A DNA stretch of 64,000 bases from Planctomycetaceae bacterium (GTDB lineage: Bacteria; Planctomycetota; Planctomycetia; Planctomycetales; Planctomycetaceae): the NCBI GenBank assembly GCA_028284485.1, contig JANQRQ010000321.1, positions 45,176-109,175 on the forward strand, read 5' to 3'. Made by a program: the position numbers and the translations under genes. The stretch's first letter is position 1; each line of letters begins with the position of its first letter. Of the stretch, positions 61,004-64,000 are shown piece by piece. The notes beneath the pieces were generated by a model. The model had not been told where the DNA came from and did no database searches. It was given only the letters and a program-made list of their open reading frames with translations.

Positions 61004-63346
61004 TCATTTCGATTCATCATCTGAAAGCAGGTGGACAATCCCTAAACTGCATTCAGAATCGGTCGGATCGAGCTGGACACGACGAACGATGTAAGACCAA
61101 TTGTCACTGAGGTGTTGTTGACGGGAGTCGGTCGAAAAGAATTCGGCAGCCGGTGGTACAACGTCCCCGATATCGAAGTCGTGAACAAACACCTCGGCTC
61201 CGTACTCAGCATCGGAAGTCACGAGAATATGTCCCTCAGCATCGGTGATATAAATCTCTCCGAATCGATCGCCAAGTCCGTTTAAGATGCTTTGAATTCC
61301 GCTGATGAGATCCGACTCGATCGCCACCAACCCAAACGGTTGGCCGGACTGCTCATCGTACACAGGGACCGCGGCTATGATGCGGCGCCGGCTACTGCCG
61401 CTGTGATTGGACGACAGACGTCCTTTGAGTGAGGTTTTTACATCCCCCGGCTCCAATTCCATAACCGCGGCTAACAATGGCGATTTCTCAGCACTCGCCA
61501 ATCGGCTTATCGGTACGCGACGAATGTATCCCGGGTCGTACGGTGGCCGCTCAACGCGGACAATTTCGTGACAGGGATCAGAACTGGCGTCAATGTAAGC
61601 CACAGCCAAGTATTCGGAGTTCGCACGAAGCAGACCTTCATAAATGGTCTCGAGGCGTCCACGCCAAACTTCTTCTGAATCGGTTTCGACAGCTCCGCCA
61701 CGGGCATCGATGATTCCCTGAATCGGAGGCAGCGTCGACATGAATCGGACGTCGCCACTCAGCTTTCTCTCGGCTGCAAGAAGTTGGACTTCGACTTCGC
61801 GTTCGTCCGATCGCATTTCTTCAAAGCGTGCTTGCTGAGCTGCCGTTTGACTATGGCGGGCTGCCAGCGTCAGCGTGGTAGCGGCCACAATGACGATGAT
61901 CGCTGCAGCGGCAATGAGCTGCGACAGTTGTTGATGATGTTGGATCCAACGCCCGATTCGCTGAGACAAACGCTCTTCATAGGCTGACACAGGTTCGCCG
62001 GCCATCCATCGCTGTATGTCCTCGGCTAATTCCGTTGTCGAACCGTACCGTGCATAGCGTTTTCTGGCCATGGCCTTGGCACAGATGGCGTCCAAAGCCG
62101 GATCGACATCTTCATTGACCCGTCGTGCCCGAGGAGTTGGCCCACTCGCAATGATGGTAATTAACTGCCGAGTTGTCGTGCTTCCTGATGACGATTGGCT
62201 TTTCGAATGCGGAGCCTCACCGGTCAGAATCGCATAGAGGATCGCGCCCAATCCAAAAATATCCGTCGATTCATCGACTTCATCCAGCCGGCCTGCCGCT
62301 TGTTCGGGCGCCATGTACAGCGGCGAACCAAGAACTTGCCCGGCCAGAGTCCGTTGACCATCAATGACATCGGACAATCCAATGTCGCCGAACGCGTCAC
62401 CGTGCATGCCATCGTCGAGGACTTTTGCCAACCCCCAATCGATCACAATAACTTGTCCGAAGCTATCAATGGCGACGTTCTCGGGCTTGAGATCGCGATG
62501 AATCACCTTGCGCGAATGCGCATGACCAACCGCCTGACAGACGCTGACGAAAGAAGTCAGTAGATTTCGCAATAACATCGGATCGTCGTCGCCTTCTTGA
62601 CGACGCTCGTGATACTCGCCAATGGCATCCTGCAACGTCTCCTTGCCGAGAAACCGCATCACGTAAAATGATTGGCCGCGAGCAACATCCTCTCCCAATT
62701 GATAGATCGGGACGATACCCGGATGTTCAAGCCGGCCCGTAATCTCAGCCTCTCGTTGGAAGCGGCTCAACGCGTCCTTGCTCGCGGATTTGACGTTGCG
62801 AATTTCTTTGAGCGCCACGTAACGCTGCAAATTCAAATCCCGCGCTAGCCAAACCGTGCCAAGCCCTCCCTGCCCAAGTTTGCGAATCAATTGGTATTGC
62901 GATTTGTGTTCACGTGATTCATCGCTTTTGACGACCGACACAGCACCGCTGATCCCCAGCAACCGGGCAACACGTCCAGACTTATCCATAAGTTCGAGCG
63001 CTGATTTCGCTTGAGTACTCTCACCGGCACCATTCTGGTCGTCTTCATTTGGCAATTTCCCCAATCGAATCAGGCGCTGCATTGCCCGCTCTTCGAGATC
63101 GCGCCGCTTCTGGTCGCTTAGCAGTTTAAGCTGGACCAAATGGTCGGCGAGTGAAACGTTTCCGTGTAAAGTCCAGTTCGAAAGTGCCGAGGCGAGCTGA
63201 CGCTCGCTCACAAGTGAAGCTCTCAGCAGATCAACGGCAAATGCGATATCGCGGTCGACTTTTGAAAAATCCGATTGCTCAACGAGACGAGTGGCTGCAA
63301 GCTCGTCGACTGGATTCGTATCGGATCCGGATGATGTGTCTGACAC
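61004..63346 (-). CDS. Membrane Ser/Thr protein kinase with extracytoplasmic Cache-like sensor
   Basis: A 780-residue protein. An N-terminal helical segment (about 1-110; LVSERQLASALSNWTLHGN) precedes the kinase domain (about 155-445): GQGGLGTVW, VALKEI, HRDLKPEN, and DWG (VIVIDWGLAK) in place of DFG, a variant common in planctomycete kinases. A membrane helix (about 485-505; LIAAAAIIVIVAATTLTLAA) is followed by an external Cache/PDC-like sensory region (about 560-760; LAVAYIDASSDPCHEIVRVE, RRIIAAVPVYDEQSGQPFGL, GEIYITDAEGHILVTSDAEY). It probably phosphorylates cytoplasmic targets upon binding an external ligand. No operon partner: the next gene on this strand is 246 bp away. Confidence 0.9.
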   Translation of the reverse strand: MSDTSSGSDTNPVDELAATRLVEQSDFSKVDRDIAFAVDLLRASLVSERQLASALSNWTLHGNVSLADHLVQLKLLSDQKRRDLEERAMQRLIRLGKLPNEDDQNGAGESTQAKSALELMDKSGRVARLLGISGAVSVVKSDESREHKSQYQLIRKLGQGGLGTVWLARDLNLQRYVALKEIRNVKSASKDALSRFQREAEITGRLEHPGIVPIYQLGEDVARGQSFYVMRFLGKETLQDAIGEYHERRQEGDDDPMLLRNLLTSFVSVCQAVGHAHSRKVIHRDLKPENVAIDSFGQVIVIDWGLAKVLDDGMHGDAFGDIGLSDVIDGQRTLAGQVLGSPLYMAPEQAAGRLDEVDESTDIFGLGAILYAILTGEAPHSKSQSSSGSTTTRQLITIIASGPTPRARRVNEDVDPALDAICAKAMARKRYARYGSTTELAEDIQRWMAGEPVSAYEERLSQRIGRWIQHHQQLSQLIAAAAIIVIVAATTLTLAARHSQTAAQQARFEEMRSDEREVEVQLLAAERKLSGDVRFMSTLPPIQGIIDARGGAVETDSEEVWRGRLETIYEGLLRANSEYLAVAYIDASSDPCHEIVRVERPPYDPGYIRRVPISRLASAEKSPLLAAVMELEPGDVKTSLKGRLSSNHSGSSRRRIIAAVPVYDEQSGQPFGLVAIESDLISGIQSILNGLGDRFGEIYITDAEGHILVTSDAEYGAEVFVHDFDIGDVVPPAAEFFSTDSRQQHLSDNWSYIVRRVQLDPTDSECSLGIVHLLSDDESK

Positions 63347-63797
63347 GGTGTTCTCGACTCTGCAAATTCGACATACGAGTATTGCTGTTCGAAACGACCA
63401 CGTTCGGCCCTTCTGGTCCTCAAACGTCGTGACGGTCGTCTGGCGTTAGATGTGCATTTCAACACCTCTTCGAATGTAGCACGTGCAACTAGGCATTACA
63501 GCAATTGGCTGGCAGTCGCCGGCGCATTTCTTTGAAATCTCTTGGAATTTCGGACAGTTGCGAGTGCAAACAACAATCTTCCAACTCGTAATCGGATATA
63601 CCCTCCCGTCGCGTCTCGATTTGGGAGTAAATCTGACAACACGATTTGTTGAGTTTTGACGACCTGCGCGTTCTAATTCCGTCCTGCCTTGCATTCCCCG
63701 ACCGCCCTCGAACTGCATTTGCGCACCAGAGCCCTGTGTGACTGCCGGTGATAAATAATTGTAATCTCACCGACAAATAGCCTCCCATATTGAATCC
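63347..63797. other. Divergent intergenic region between kinase and transporter genes
   Basis: 451 bp with AT-rich patches around 63470-63560 and 63745-63790, presumably two promoters. Open frames here have no family resemblance and are not called. Confidence 0.4.
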
Positions 63798-64000
63798 ATG
63801 ACTACCGTCATTCTGACCGCACTGACCCTAACGGCGTTCGCAGCCAACTCATTGCTGTGCCGCATGGCGCTCGGTAACGAACTGATTGATCCGGTATCGT
63901 TCACGACGTTGCGGCTTGCCAGTGGTGCTTTGGCGCTATTCCCGATTTCTCGAATCATCGCCGAATCGGGCGCGGGCACCAAAACAAGACATCCTTGGAT
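63798..64000 (+). CDS. EamA/DMT-superfamily transporter (partial, C-terminus beyond the right edge)
   Basis: The frame from ATG 63798 is open to the window end, 67 codons. It reads MTTVILTALTLTAFAANSLL, then CRMALGNELIDPVSFTTLRL and ASGALALFPISRII: two membrane helices with the N-terminal EamA (drug/metabolite transporter) pattern including the FxxLRxxxGA turn. The substrate cannot be inferred. No clear Shine-Dalgarno; the family start is at this Met. Confidence 0.75.
   Translation, partial: MTTVILTALTLTAFAANSLLCRMALGNELIDPVSFTTLRLASGALALFPISRIIAESGAGTKTRHPW

Noticed and set aside
60775..61038. An 87-codon minus-strand frame between the kinase and the outer-membrane protein gene
   Set aside because: It overlaps the kinase 3' end and shows no family features or ribosome-binding site.
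1..64000. tRNA or rRNA genes, CRISPR arrays, transposases, integrases
   Set aside because: I looked for cloverleaf-like segments, regular repeats and transposase motifs and found none that I could support by eye.

Overview
The window looks like a chromosomal segment of a planctomycete, most likely of the Pirellulales (Rhodopirellula-like) group. This rests on protein content, not on a database search: eight secreted type I sulfatases, two DUF1549/DUF1553 cytochrome-like proteins each paired with a DUF1501 protein, a DUF1592/DUF1552 pair, a Planctomycetes-type ECF sigma factor next to a receptor kinase, a giant multidomain Ser/Thr kinase, and many large secreted proteins. I see no tRNA, rRNA, CRISPR array, insertion sequence or phage structural gene.

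Layout. 0-3.2 kb (minus): DUF1592-type cytochrome protein followed by a DUF1552 protein cut by the left edge. 3.4-7.4 kb (plus): secreted alpha/beta hydrolase, then a 954-residue protein built from duplicated modules, ending in two WGR-SUKH pairs. 7.5-19.9 kb: a sulfated-glycan-type region with a sulfatase, a Tat-exported agarase-like hydrolase, and a minus-strand series gntR > DUF1549/1553 > DUF1501 > TolB-like propeller > sulfatase > DUF4038 glycosidase. A perfect 20-bp palindrome sits 12 bp upstream of gntR. 20.3-23.6 kb (plus): ECF sigma factor (TTG start) overlapping by ATGA a membrane kinase with an N-terminal anti-sigma-type zinc finger. 23.9-30.9 kb: two more sulfatases, a YjbR-like protein, small membrane and secreted proteins, a His/Asp-rich lipoprotein and an HpcH/HpaI aldolase. 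31-38 kb (minus): a compact operon of three sulfatases, a jelly-roll/FN3-like protein and a secreted nitrilase. 38-42 kb: retropepsin-like protein, a putative 2OG-oxygenase-like protein, and a gene whose single reading frame is interrupted by one in-frame TGA. 42-47 kb (minus): triplicated-repeat protein > DUF1549 > DUF1501. 47-50 kb: sugar isomerase-like protein and a divergent DNA methyltransferase fused to a degenerate GIY-YIG domain. 50.4-55.8 kb: a 1792-residue kinase-NTPase-HEAT-LamG-FGE-like protein. 56-64 kb: ThuA-like protein, eighth sulfatase, catalytically dead rhomboid, outer-membrane barrel protein, Cache-sensor kinase, and the start of an EamA transporter.

Most notable is the gene at 40701-41951. 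It is best read as a selenoprotein: a thioredoxin-like domain with a U-x-x-C motif where UGA is codon 70, followed by a CxxCH site and a PDZ domain, with a stem-loop directly after the UGA. A second unexplained signal is a pair of 105-bp elements (55819-55923 and, inverted, 59516-59620), about 84% identical without gaps by hand count. Each begins exactly at the TAG stop codon of the preceding gene. A third, weaker copy may follow the TAG at 7367.

The genes fit a marine or aquatic organism living on sulfated polysaccharides: secreted sulfatases and glycosidases act with surface cytochrome/DUF1501 proteins, under GntR, ECF-sigma and Ser/Thr-kinase control. No functional formylglycine-generating enzyme is visible here, so sulfatase activation must be encoded elsewhere.
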